This document shows positions 9,911-21,500 of a stretch of DNA of 64,000 nt, piece after piece. Origin of the DNA: Paratinospora sagittata (taxonomy: Eukaryota; Streptophyta; Magnoliopsida; Ranunculales; Menispermaceae); the NCBI GenBank assembly GCA_035771175.1, contig CM069595.1:4258094-4322093 (forward strand). Direction: 5' to 3'. The position numbers were made by a program, and so were the translations under genes. The notes beneath the pieces are model-generated. The model was not told where the DNA came from, ran no database searches, and was given only the letters and a program-made list of their open reading frames with translations. Position 1 is the first letter of the stretch. Each line of letters starts with the position of its first letter.

Positions 9911-11689
9911 ATGGATAACACTTCGTTCTCCTTTGATTCCTTTGCTTCAGATTATTCTCTACATGTCTATAGTGCTGATCATCCGGATTGTGGAGGGCAA
10001 GGAGTAAACGAAAGAACCAATTTGTTTGAAAAGAAAATTTGTAGAGGTAGTGGTTATCTTTATCATGAATATAGCTACAATCAAGAGAAAACTGAAGACA
10101 GAGGAATTCTATTGTCTGATGAGGATCAATATCACCTATCAGAATCAGAATTTAAAGCGTCTGGCAATGGTAAGTTCAATTTCATTTCCACACCAATTCA
10201 ACAATCCAAAGAATCAGCAACCCTTAACTCTCTTCCAACCTTAATCTCTACTAACGTTAAAACCAAGGAAGAAAAGCCGTTTTCAATGCATTTCCCATCT
10301 TCTTTAAGTCTTTTGAACCAGAAAAGTAGGTTCAATAGATTGAATACAGAGCAGGAATCAAACTATGATAACAACAAAACGAGTACAAGTATAGACGGCC
10401 CAAGATTATCAACAGTAGAAGTCATGAAGGTTGCCGGAGCTAGATATGTGCAATTGTTCATAGAAAAAGATGACGATCTCTCCATGCTCAAACATCCCTT
10501 TGGATGCGCTCTTTCGGGTCTAAGTCACAAGGAGATTGAAGACGTAGAACTTGCCCACCTTCTTCTCTCTGCAGCCGAGAAGGTAGGCAACCAACAGTAC
10601 AATAAAGCCACCAAATTTCTCAACCAGTGCTATAATATAGTATCTGCCACTGGTAGTCCTGTTCAGAGGATTGCTTACTACTTTGCCAAGGCACTTCAAG
10701 AAAGGGTCCAAAATGAAACAGGCATGCAAATCTCATCACCACGGTTAGGAGATGGAACACGAGTAGAAGAAAAACTTTTAATTCCTTGCCCGGCTGTTCT
10801 ATCATTTTATCGGGAACTTCCCCTTGCTCGAGCAATACAATTTGCAGCAATGCAAACCATATTAGAAAACTTTGCTTCTGCGAAAAAAGTGCATTTGATT
10901 GATCTTAGTGTCAGAAGTGGAATGCATTTGACAGTTATCATGCAAGCACTTGCATCATCATTAAGTAACAATTCATGCCCCCATCTCAAGCTTTTTAAGA
11001 TCACTTCCTTTGTAACAACAACAATAGCACAAGAGAAGGCAGAAGAAACAGGCAAGAGATTGCTTAATTTCGCCGAAACCGTGAAGTTACCATTTTTGTT
11101 CAAGGTGGTTATGGTAACAAACATGGAAGAAGACCTTAAAGAAGACTTGTTTGAGATAGAAGCTGATGAAAAGGTTGCAGTTTTCTCTCCGATGTTCTTG
11201 AACGACTTGCTTGTAAAGCCTGATCAGTTAGAGACTCTAATGAAAGTGACGAAGAAGCTTCACCCATCAGTAATGGTGGTGACTGAGATTGAAGCAAACC
11301 TTAATTCTCGATCCTTCGTGACCCGTTTCATCGAGACACTTTTCTTCTATAGTGCGTTCTTCGACAGCTTAGATGCTTGTATGGATCGCAACAATGAGGA
11401 TAGGATAACAGTTGAAGGGGTACTGGTTGGTGAGAGAGTAAGAAACATAGTTGCCTTTGAAGGTGAGGAGAGGACAAAGAGGCATGTAGCACTGGATGTG
11501 TGGAGGGCATTCTTTGAGAGATTTGGGATGGTTGAGACAGAACTTAGCCAGTCATCTTTGTTTCAAGCAAGGCTTATTCTTGAAAGGTTTCCTTGTGGGA
11601 GCTCCTGCACTCTTGACATGAATGGCCAGTGCCTTCTTGTTGGGTGGAAAGGAACTCCAATTTTCTCTCTTTCTGTTTGGAAGTTTTAA
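9911..11689 (+). CDS. GRAS family transcriptional regulator, RGL1-like type without a DELLA motif
   Basis: Intronless 592-residue protein, normal for GRAS. Residues 1-170 are variable and polar (Ser/Asn/Lys). From about 172 comes MKVAGARYVQLF, then the first leucine-heptad region at about 211-270 (DVELAHLLLSAAEKVG). The VHIID-type core is VHLIDLSVRSG at about 327. Later regions include FKVVMVTNMEEDLKEDLFEI, an FFYSAFFDSLDACM block, and the C-terminal SAW end (LLVGWKGTPIFSLSVWKF). No DELLA or TVHYNP motif is visible at the N-terminus, so gibberellin-dependent degradation is not supported. Homologs I remember are labelled DELLA RGL1-like, a name based on the GRAS domain only. Presumed nuclear; target genes unknown. 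Confidence 0.9.
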   Translation: MDNTSFSFDSFASDYSLHVYSADHPDCGGQGVNERTNLFEKKICRGSGYLYHEYSYNQEKTEDRGILLSDEDQYHLSESEFKASGNGKFNFISTPIQQSKESATLNSLPTLISTNVKTKEEKPFSMHFPSSLSLLNQKSRFNRLNTEQESNYDNNKTSTSIDGPRLSTVEVMKVAGARYVQLFIEKDDDLSMLKHPFGCALSGLSHKEIEDVELAHLLLSAAEKVGNQQYNKATKFLNQCYNIVSATGSPVQRIAYYFAKALQERVQNETGMQISSPRLGDGTRVEEKLLIPCPAVLSFYRELPLARAIQFAAMQTILENFASAKKVHLIDLSVRSGMHLTVIMQALASSLSNNSCPHLKLFKITSFVTTTIAQEKAEETGKRLLNFAETVKLPFLFKVVMVTNMEEDLKEDLFEIEADEKVAVFSPMFLNDLLVKPDQLETLMKVTKKLHPSVMVVTEIEANLNSRSFVTRFIETLFFYSAFFDSLDACMDRNNEDRITVEGVLVGERVRNIVAFEGEERTKRHVALDVWRAFFERFGMVETELSQSSLFQARLILERFPCGSSCTLDMNGQCLLVGWKGTPIFSLSVWKF

Positions 11690-12508
11690 TGTAATTAATA
11701 GGTGGTGTTATTAAGGAAAAATAGTTCCTAGTTTTATGTATTAAGATCAGGATTTATCTTTGGCTTTTGATTTTATTTATTTATTGTTAAGGGTATTTGG
11801 GCTTCTTAGAATGCCTAAGATGAGATTTAAACTCAGGACTCTAGTTTTATGAGGTTATTTTTTGTTATCACACTAACTTTAATTTGGTTCCAGGTCAGGA
11901 TTAGTAGTTCTGGTAATTGTTAGTAAGAAATATAAGGGTGCTTTTAATTGTAATTAAGGTAATAATGGACAATAGTAATGTATATCTTTGCAAAATAAAA
12001 GCTTAGGATAAGTAGTATTACTGTTTAAATCTGTTGGGATTTTGATGTATGGTTCATAATTAATTAAGAGTAAGTATTTGGTTAATTTAAGTTATGAGTT
12101 TTATACATTTGAGTACTATGTTCTTAATTTTTTATATTTTAAAAAAATTACAATAATAAATTGACAATGCAAGTTAATCAATAGACAAAAAATAGAAATT
12201 AACAACTTTTTAATTAATTCTTTATTCATTCAATTCAAACAGGTATACATAGCAAGTGAATATATATATATATATTTAATGCAGAGAATTAAACACTCTT
12301 ATACCATATCTCATCTTTATTAGGAATTTGGCATCTTTCACGTGGGACCCAACCTTGGCTGTCCAGTCCACTCATGCCTGCCACGTGTACCACACTAGCA
12401 GGCCCCACACTCTGACAAACGGTTTCATTTGCTTCCCAAGCTATATTACAACCTTCTTCTTCGTTCCTTCTTTCTATTTCCGAAGCAGGAGCACAGAACA
12501 CGTCGTTC
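11690..12508 (+). other. Intergenic region: GRAS 3' flank and SWN promoter
   Basis: AT-rich from 11690 to about 12290 with a short TA run near 12260. It then becomes more GC-balanced with two G-boxes and a T/C-rich leader just before the SWN start codon at 12509. No gene is visible. Confidence 0.5.
12339..12387 (+). promoter_or_regulatory. Two G-box (CACGTG) elements upstream of SWN
   Basis: Perfect palindromic CACGTG cores lie at 12339-12344 and 12382-12387, 43 bp apart and about 125-170 bp before the start codon. G-boxes are known sites for plant bHLH (PIF-type) and bZIP factors. A paired arrangement near the likely transcription start suggests regulation by light or ABA-type factors, which is inference only. 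Confidence 0.6.
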
Positions 12509-15500
12509 ATGGTGTCTAGGGCACCAGCCTCTGCAACTAAGATGAAGGTCCTTTCTTTTTTCTTATTTTTTCTCCTTAAATTCTGGAATATCTTCTTCAG
12601 ATTTCTTTTTTTTTTTTTTTAAATTACTTCTTCATCTCGTTGGCTTTTTCGAGTGAATCTGAATTTAAGTGATGATTCCGATTCTTAGACTCTGTAATTT
12701 CATGATCAATAGTTGTTTGGATTACTGAATTACATCTTACATATGCTTACTTTGTGTTATTATAATCGGATTGGTCTCGATTCCTTTTAGACTTGTGTGA
12801 ATTTCAAGCTGCAAGTAATTTTTATGATTATGTTCTTTTTTTTGCCGAAAGATAAACGTTTTGGATTCTGTTTAGTAAGATGCTTCAGATTTTGGATTGA
12901 ATTAGGGGAAAACAGTCTGCATATCCATGGAGTTTTCAAAATTCAGAGCACATCAGTCTAGTGTACTGTGGTGGTGGAAAGGAGTTAATTTGAATGTTAT
13001 TCTGGCCGGCACAACGAGAAAAAAGATATATCCTCTGCAAATATAGTACATATGTAACATTGGAAAAGGATGAGGGGACTTAGCTATTAAACTCAGTTAG
13101 TGTACTCTCACCACCAAGTCCCTTAGATCATGCGGCACATATTGAATGGCTCTAGGATGATCTAAGGGACTTGGTGGTGGAGAGTACATTTGCTGAGGTT
13201 AACTGCGAGTCCCCTAGTGGCATCCATGTACATTATGGAATCTGATAAGACACTCGTTGAATGCTGAGATTATGTATCACATTTCTAGTAGTAGATCATT
13301 TATTAAATAAGTAAATAAATAATTGTGGGTGGGAGTTTAAGTTAGCAAGCTTTAGTTGGCCAACCACTACTTAAACTACGGATAGAGATGTTTCACTTTG
13401 AATTCGTTAATTCAAAATGAATCAAATCTATATCCATGTAGGTCGCAAACTGATCCAATTTACGTAATCCATTATTTGACGTGTTGTTTAACTGTATTTT
13501 GAGACATGGATTCATGTGAGTACCATCCTTGTATAAGTGTGTAAACAGGGGATAGTAGAACATGCGCAATAAGGACTGAAACTTCTTTGGCAGTAATTGA
13601 TTGAGTTAAATTTAGTGAACTGAGTTAATTAGATTTTTGAAAGGGGTAAAAGCTACCTATTCTTTATGTTATAAATGCCTCCAATATTCTTCATTACTCT
13701 TGTGAAGCATCATGAGAGCATTGAAACTAGACTGGCTTATCAATGTCTTTCCTTTTCTCCCTTGACAATATTAAAAAAAAAAATACTACAATGTTCACTT
13801 TCACAAAGTGATAAAGTTTGTAGTTTTGTCATGTTGCATGATTGTCCTGATCCTTTTTTTTTTTTTGGCAGAAATGTGAGGGAGAACAAGTGAGTGTAAC
13901 CTTATCATCTAAAATATCTCTGATTAAAAGGCAGATTCAAGCTTCGAGACTTACATCAATTAATGTAAGTTACTTGAGGTCCCAATACCAATTCCTTGCT
14001 GCATTTGTGCAAATTCAATCACTGATCTTGTTGTTATTCTTGTCAAGTTAAAACTTAGAAAGAATGAGACAAATGTAGAATCCAGCACATCCCATCTTCT
14101 GGAGTTGGCAATGTCAAAAATGGTTATTAGTATCTCAGAGCAGAGTGGGTCGAGAAACATGCTTTCCTATAGAATTGAAAGTCCTCCCTGCAAGCTAAGT
14201 GGATCAGCTCATGGATCGGGAGAGAAAGACAATGTTAATTGTCAAGAAGTACTTCCCTCAACAACTATCAAGCTTCCATTTATAGAGAAGATTCCTCCTT
14301 ATACATCTTGGATTTTCTTAGACAAGTACGATGCAGTTCCCTCAATTAATCTTTCTTTTCTTTAATCTATCATGGTGTATTTAAAGTTGATAATTCGTTT
14401 GCACTTTTTCTTTCCTTTGTGACATTGAACAAATTTATTGTTTTATTTATGTTGTGATCCGCTTCTTGTCTTGATTTATTTGAAATTATTTCTAAAATTA
14501 ATGGCAAAGAAGCATCTGTCATAAAATTTATGTACATTGAGGAAATAAGATTTCTTTATAAATGTTGTCTCATGACTCTCATTTAATTTATTTAGATTCA
14601 TCCTCTCTCTAATCTTCCAACAAATCTGAAGGACACATTATTATGGTGTATACCTGTTAAGGGAAATAGTAAAATTTCTTTTGTAATCTTTAAAAAAACC
14701 TTCGTTAGTTAATTAGTTATTGGGTTTTATGTTGACATCAAAGTCACTGATCTGTGGAACAACCAAGGAATTATACGATATTTAACTCTTATCATAGTTC
14801 TTGTTGATGCATTAAACCATCTCACTAGTTGTGAATCGACTCCATGACAATATTACTGCAATATAATAAAGACGGGGTCACTCATGCTGATTCTAGAATC
14901 ACTCATGAGCACTCTCAATGAGATGCCATATGATTTCATAAGTATTAAACAGTTTGAAGGTTTTATGCTGATGCAGACACACAACGTGAGACCAATCACA
15001 AAAAGCAGGCTGAATGTGTTGATAGAAAATGCATACCATGGGAACATTTGAAAGAAACTTGGTGGAAGGATGCCAATTTTCATATAACCTCTCTATAATC
15101 TTTCTGTAGAACTCGGGAAAAACAATTTTGTTAATTCAGGAAATGTTGGACCATTATTTTCTCACTGATCAGAATTTTTTTCCTCTTTTTTTCACCATCT
15201 ATTGACCTCTGCTTTTATGTTGTACTGCTATCCTATTTTTGGAGCAATTATGTTGGACTTGAATGTGTACTCTTCTTGAATTATCAGTACATTCATAAAA
15301 AAATTTATTATTTGCTTCCTTGCTCTTAAATCTGCGCCACAGCACAGAAATCAGAGAATGGCTGAAGATCAGTCTGTGGTTGGGAGGAGACAGATTTATT
15401 ATGACCAATATGGTGGCGAAACACTGATCTGTAGTGACAGTGAGGAAGAGATTGCGGAACCAGTAGAAGAGAAACATGAATTTTCTGAAGGTGAAGACCA

Positions 15501-18500
15501 GCTGTTATGGTAAGTGAATTGAAGTGTCATATGTCTCATAAGTTTCCTAATATGAATTTGAAAACCATGTAAAAGATTTCAGAAATGAATTGTTTCCTTT
15601 ATCAGTAGACCATGGCTTAACTCTAATACTCTTAAATGTTGCATTTCTATGCTACCTACAATGCAAATACTCAGGTTGTGTAATCACTTTTGCTAGTTTT
15701 CCAATATTGCCCTTATGAACCTTTATCATTATCTTTTGTTTAACAAGTTGGTCTTAATATGATAAGAGGTAATGTAAGAATCTAACTATTTAAATGTTGC
15801 TAACCTTTCTAAGTGTTGTACTTTGTTGGTCTCACTCAAATTGCAAATTCTTCATTTTATCCATCTATTTCTTAACTTTTTTTCTCTTCTCTACTCTCAG
15901 TGGGGAACCAGGATGCAACTAACATTAAGAACTTTCATACTGTCAGAGCATTCATAGGTGGTATTAAAACACATGTAATAGCTCCTAATAGAAAAATATA
16001 ATTCAATGACGATTTCGTTCATCCCACATGTACATGCCATGGACATTCCACATTTCTAAGTTATAGGCCATATGTAACTATCAAGAGTCAAGATATTCCC
16101 ATGTTCAAATATGAAATAATAAAGGCATCCTTACTCTTCTATTCCCATTAAAAAAGTTTTTGTATGTTTTCTAAAAAAACAATAGCAATAGTAATACAAA
16201 GTTTTTAATTAAAAATCCATTATAAAAATCACTTGCAACAGATGTGCCCATGCACCGGTTCTTATAATGTTGATGCATGACATGCTATAATGAAAAATTT
16301 GTATTGATTAATTTTATGTAACTCTACCTTGTTATAACAATATATGTTGTCTTTTCATGCTAAATACATATATATACTGAACAAAGCCTTTTATGGGGTT
16401 AGCTACATTAATTATCTTCCTCCACTTAGTTCTATTAAGGATTAAGTTTATAGTCATATTATAAGTAGCTATAATTTTCTTAATTATTTCCTCTATCTAT
16501 GTTATTTTAAGTCTTCCGCTTCCCCTATCACTACTTTCTATGGTTAATATGTCACTTTGCTTTACTAGCCATTGAATGATCTTTGTTGTATCCAAAGCAT
16601 GTCAATGGATTTTCTCTTGTTTTATCTCTAACTACGGGCATTCCTATCATTTTGGAATTTGTTCATTCCTTATTTCATCTTTTACTCTTTTCCTTAAATT
16701 CATCTTAACAATCTCATGGCATTACACTTAATTTACTAACATGATGATTCTTTATTACCCAACAAGGAAAGATCTTTAGGGCCTGCAATTTGAGTATTTT
16801 TGCTGACTAGTAGGATTTAATTAGGCTGATAACAATTAGTTTCCTAAATTTTTTTTTGCCCTTTGCGTTTAATCTCCTTTTTTATCTCTTTTCTTTTTTC
16901 TTGAAAGTTACTGTTTTCTTTTCTCAAAGTTTACAAATATTTGATTCAACATGTGGTAAGTGAATGTATCAACCTTGTACAATATTGAATTATTTGAGTG
17001 ATTTTATTTGAAAGGCCTAACATTTATATTTAAGTCTTTCCTATTCATGTGATCACTTCTTCAGGAAAGCAAGTCAAGATAATGGACTAACTCAGGACAT
17101 TCTGGATATCCTAGTTCAGTTTATTGAAGCTACCTCGTCTGAAATACAGGTACTGGGATTGGCATAGAAAAGCTAGCTAATTAACCAGAGATGCTATCTT
17201 ATCTGAGTCTTGGCTAGATATAAGGTCTCTTCCTCGTTCTCAGTATAATGCCCTTGTCTGATAGATTGAAAGTACCATTGATTTTCAGGACAGATACAAT
17301 ATCCTTATGGAGAAACAGCAAGAAAGTAATGCTGGGAAGACTGAAGAGTCAGCAGCAAAAGTATCTGAAAAGAGCATACTTTTGGAGAAGAGCCTTAGTG
17401 CAGCATTAGATTCTTTTGATAATCTCTTTTGTCGACGTTGCTTGGTAAATTTTTCTCATCCACTTTGAATCTTTCTGGTCTTTCTTTGAATCTTTTATCG
17501 TGTGTTCTAAATTCTGAAGAGCTGATTAGCGGTAAAGGAATTGGAAAAATCAAGGAGTTAATTTCACTGTTCATTGATGTTGGCTATCACTGATCTCGAA
17601 AGCAGGTATTTGACTGTCGTCTGCATGGCTGTTCTCAAAGTCTTGTCACTCCTGTAAGCTGGGGCCATTTAATACTGTTTATTTACTTGATATTTAATTA
17701 TTTACTAGGCTGTGATTGTTCATTGTTGTGCTGATGGGAAATTCTATTTGGCAGAGTGAAAAGCAATCATATATGGGTGAAGCTGAAGAGAACAAGAAAC
17801 CTTGTGGTGATCAGTGCTACCTTTGGGTAATGTTTTTTATTTTGAAAAAAGAATTTAGACCGCTGCTCATATTCAAATTACACAGTTTTTGAATGTGGAT
17901 TTTCTAATAAAACCACAGGTCAATGGTTTCTCTTGGCGTTCTTAAATTCATCCATTGCAATTGTGTTGACTATTGAAGTTGGCTACTTAGACGCACTGAA
18001 TGTTATGATGCATGTGCAAGTTGATGATATAATAACAAGTTTTGAAACTTCAAGAAGGATTTGGATTCTTTATTGCAGATGGGACTTCTATAGCAGACTA
18101 ATTTTAATGTTGTTCCTGTTAAATAGGATTTTATGTTATTAATTGATGTGCTAAGGCTGAGTGGAACTGTTGTTCAAAAACTAGTTTTCTTCTGTAATCT
18201 TGATTTTCTTGTTTATGCATAGAAATATTAACTTCATTACTTGTTCAGTCATATGGGCACATATTTCTTGGTGTAATTCCAGGAGTCTTGTAGACTTAGT
18301 TAAATTTCTTACTGATGTGAAAACAAATGTGGGGAAGAGAAAGGGAGATAAAAAAAGATTATGATTCTTTTGCTAAATTGGATTTGTTGTTCTTTCCTCT
18401 AAAGGAATTGTTTGTTTTTTACCCCTAGGCATTTCTTCTATCTAATTCTTATTTCAATGTATAGCAGTCGAGGAAAAGCATCTCACATGTAACTGAAGGG

Positions 18501-21500
18501 TCTGATACCAGTGCCAGCAATGGGATAGAAGCTGCAAAGGACAATTATGGCACAGGCATTATGCCCGAAGAAAGGTGCAGTTTTGGAAGAACTACTGATG
18601 TTTCTTCAGATGTGAATGTCATCCCTGAAGTCTCTTTTGAAGGTGTTAATAATGATGAATTTATTCTACCTGAAGAATCCAATGGAGAGAAGCGCAAGGT
18701 TAATACAGAAAACGAATCAATACCAGCTTCCAATGATTTTCAGGGTTCAGTTAGCAAGAAACAGAAGAAAATATCAACTCTTGATGCAGGTTATGTGCCT
18801 TCTGAAGTTGAAGTGGATTCAGGCCTCTTCCCTAGAGCAAGTAATAGGGATTCGGATGCTGCATCACCTGATGATAATGAACAAGAGGACAAAAATGTTA
18901 CAAATGAAATCTTTGAATATGGATGCAAGAGGCATGTCTTTCCAGGTGGTGTTGCTAATGATGAAGATGGTGATAATATCTTAGAACTTGATACAAATAA
19001 TCCCACAGAAGTACCTGGAATGAAGAAGATTCCCAACTCCAGAGAAGGAAAATTGAAGGGAGATTTAAGTGGATGTGAGTGGAAGCCTATAGAGAAAGAG
19101 TTGTATTTGAAGGGAGTAGAGATATTTGGAAAAAACAGGTAATAGAAATTCTGTTTTTTTTTTTTTTTTTCTTTTGTTGACTGTAGCATATGTATACCTT
19201 TTTCATGTCATCACTATATCTATTTCAAGGTGATACCATGGATAAGAGAAAGGAACAAAATATAAAATGACACGGTTTGAACTTGCATAGGTTCCAGTTT
19301 TAAGAGAATAGTAATAGCATGGCTCTTAATTTCACTGTGACTTTTGAATGAATTTAGACAGCCATTTTTAGACTCACTTCATTCTATTCCATTAAATCTT
19401 CACTGAGCGTGCACTTTTTGGTGATGATATTTGTGGATAATAAAGGAATGAAATGTAAAATGGCATAGTTTTTCTTTTTTTTGTCTAAATAAAACAGCAT
19501 AGTTAGACTATGCAATGTGTTCCAGTTGCTAGAGACTGGCTACTACTAGTTTAATTGTGAACTAAGATCAGTAATTAGAACTAAGATCTGTTGTTATAAT
19601 CATACTCAATTTATTGTGTTCCATTTAAAATCTACTGCTACTCTTACTGAAACTTCAGTTACACTTTATCTTGAATCTTGTTTTGCAGTTGCCTAATTGC
19701 TAGGAACTTACTTTCTGGTTTGAAGACGTGCAAAGAGGTGTCTGCTTACATGTTCGAGGATGAAGCAATGCCACAAAGATCTGCTCTTTTGTCAAACTTA
19801 TGCTTGGAAGATAATGGAAAAGCTGATATTGATTACATGGTTTGCATTAGATTCATAATTTTCTTTCAAGTACTCTTCTCTAGCCATTGAATGACAAAGA
19901 AGTAAATAATGTTTGACATAGTATTTGTAGCACAGGGCCCTTATTAGTTCCAGAAGTTATCTTTGTCTGACATAATCATATATAGTGTAGCAATTGGTTC
20001 TTCTTTGACAACCAAGAAATAATTGTTTATCCTGATAGAGAAACAAAAGAATGAGAAATAAATAAATCCCTGCAGAACATACTGAAGAAAGGTTTAAATT
20101 CTTGGCAATTCATTGCAAATACTAGTCTAGACTGGTGTACACTCGCTAAGTGAGTGACAATATTCAACAAGTTTTCCACTCGTTTTCGATCTACACTCAA
20201 GTTGTATGGTACCTTAACTCATCTCTTGAAAATGAAGGCACTCTTTAGAATCAAGTGTCTAAACTATGAAAACTCATCATAAGCTGAGATGACACTGAAA
20301 ACCACAATCCCCCATTCGCACTCGAAAGGATTGGCAGAAAAAATGTTCTTGGTAAATGCCTTTTTACTAATAGCATACCTAAACTAGATTTGCTCTCTTT
20401 CGGAATGAAATGATTGTTGAAGAGTGTCTGTAAATTTTATTTTCTTATATTCTAATTCTCTCTTAATAAATTATGATGTTTTATGCTCTCACATCCTACT
20501 GCTTTTAGGAGCAAGAGACAACTAGATCAAGAATCTTTCGTAGAAGAGGAAGAGCACGGAAGCTAAAATATACATGGAAGTCTGCGGGTCATCCATCAAT
20601 TCGTAAAAGAATAGCAGATGGAAAACACCAGTCGTGTAAGCAATATACACCATGTGGATGCCAGGTTATGTGTGGAAAGCAATGTTCATGTCTTCATAAT
20701 GGAACTTGTTGCGAAAAATACTGTGGGTATGTTTAAGCTTTGACAGTCATCTAAGTCCACTGATGAATTACTGCATGATGTTGTAAGACATGTAGAGATT
20801 ATATTCAGATGTTTCTGTTTGGTATTGCTTTAGGTGATTTTGAATGCATGTTAAAAATACAATGGTCCTTAAGCCTCAAAGCCTTGCATGCAGATGCCAG
20901 ATAATCATATTTGTTCATCTTAGAAGTTTTCTTCTGAACTTTCAGGTGCTCAAAAAGCTGCAAAAATCGGTTCAGGGGATGCCACTGTGCCAAGAGCCAG
21001 TGCAGAAGCCGACAATGCCCATGTTTTGCGGCTGGACGTGAGTGTGATCCAGATGTGTGCAGGAATTGCTGGGTTAGGTAATATTGGCTTTTCTTTCTCT
21101 ATTTTGTTTTTACTTGTGTCCCTATTTTGTTTCTAAAGCTTCACCATTAGTTGAGTTTATTCTTTTGCTGACGGGACCTTCAAATAGGAAAGCAAAAAAA
21201 TGATTATTCATTTTCTCCCTAAGGGAGCTCTTTGTTTGAAATTTCCTTTTTCTTTTAAAATAAAGAAAATAATAATGTAGAAGTAAAGTTGCATACATTG
21301 TCCCTTCCCAAACTTCACAGTGGCAGGAGTCTAGTGCACCTTTTACACCCTTTAATATCCTCTTTTGTTTGATTTGGGACAGGGACACATCAAATATTCA
21401 TTAAGCAAGTGAGAAAGATAGCTTTCCATAATACATGCATTGAGGTAGCTGAGTTACAAAAACTAGATGCATGTGTTCCCCTTGCTACCAAATACCTGCC

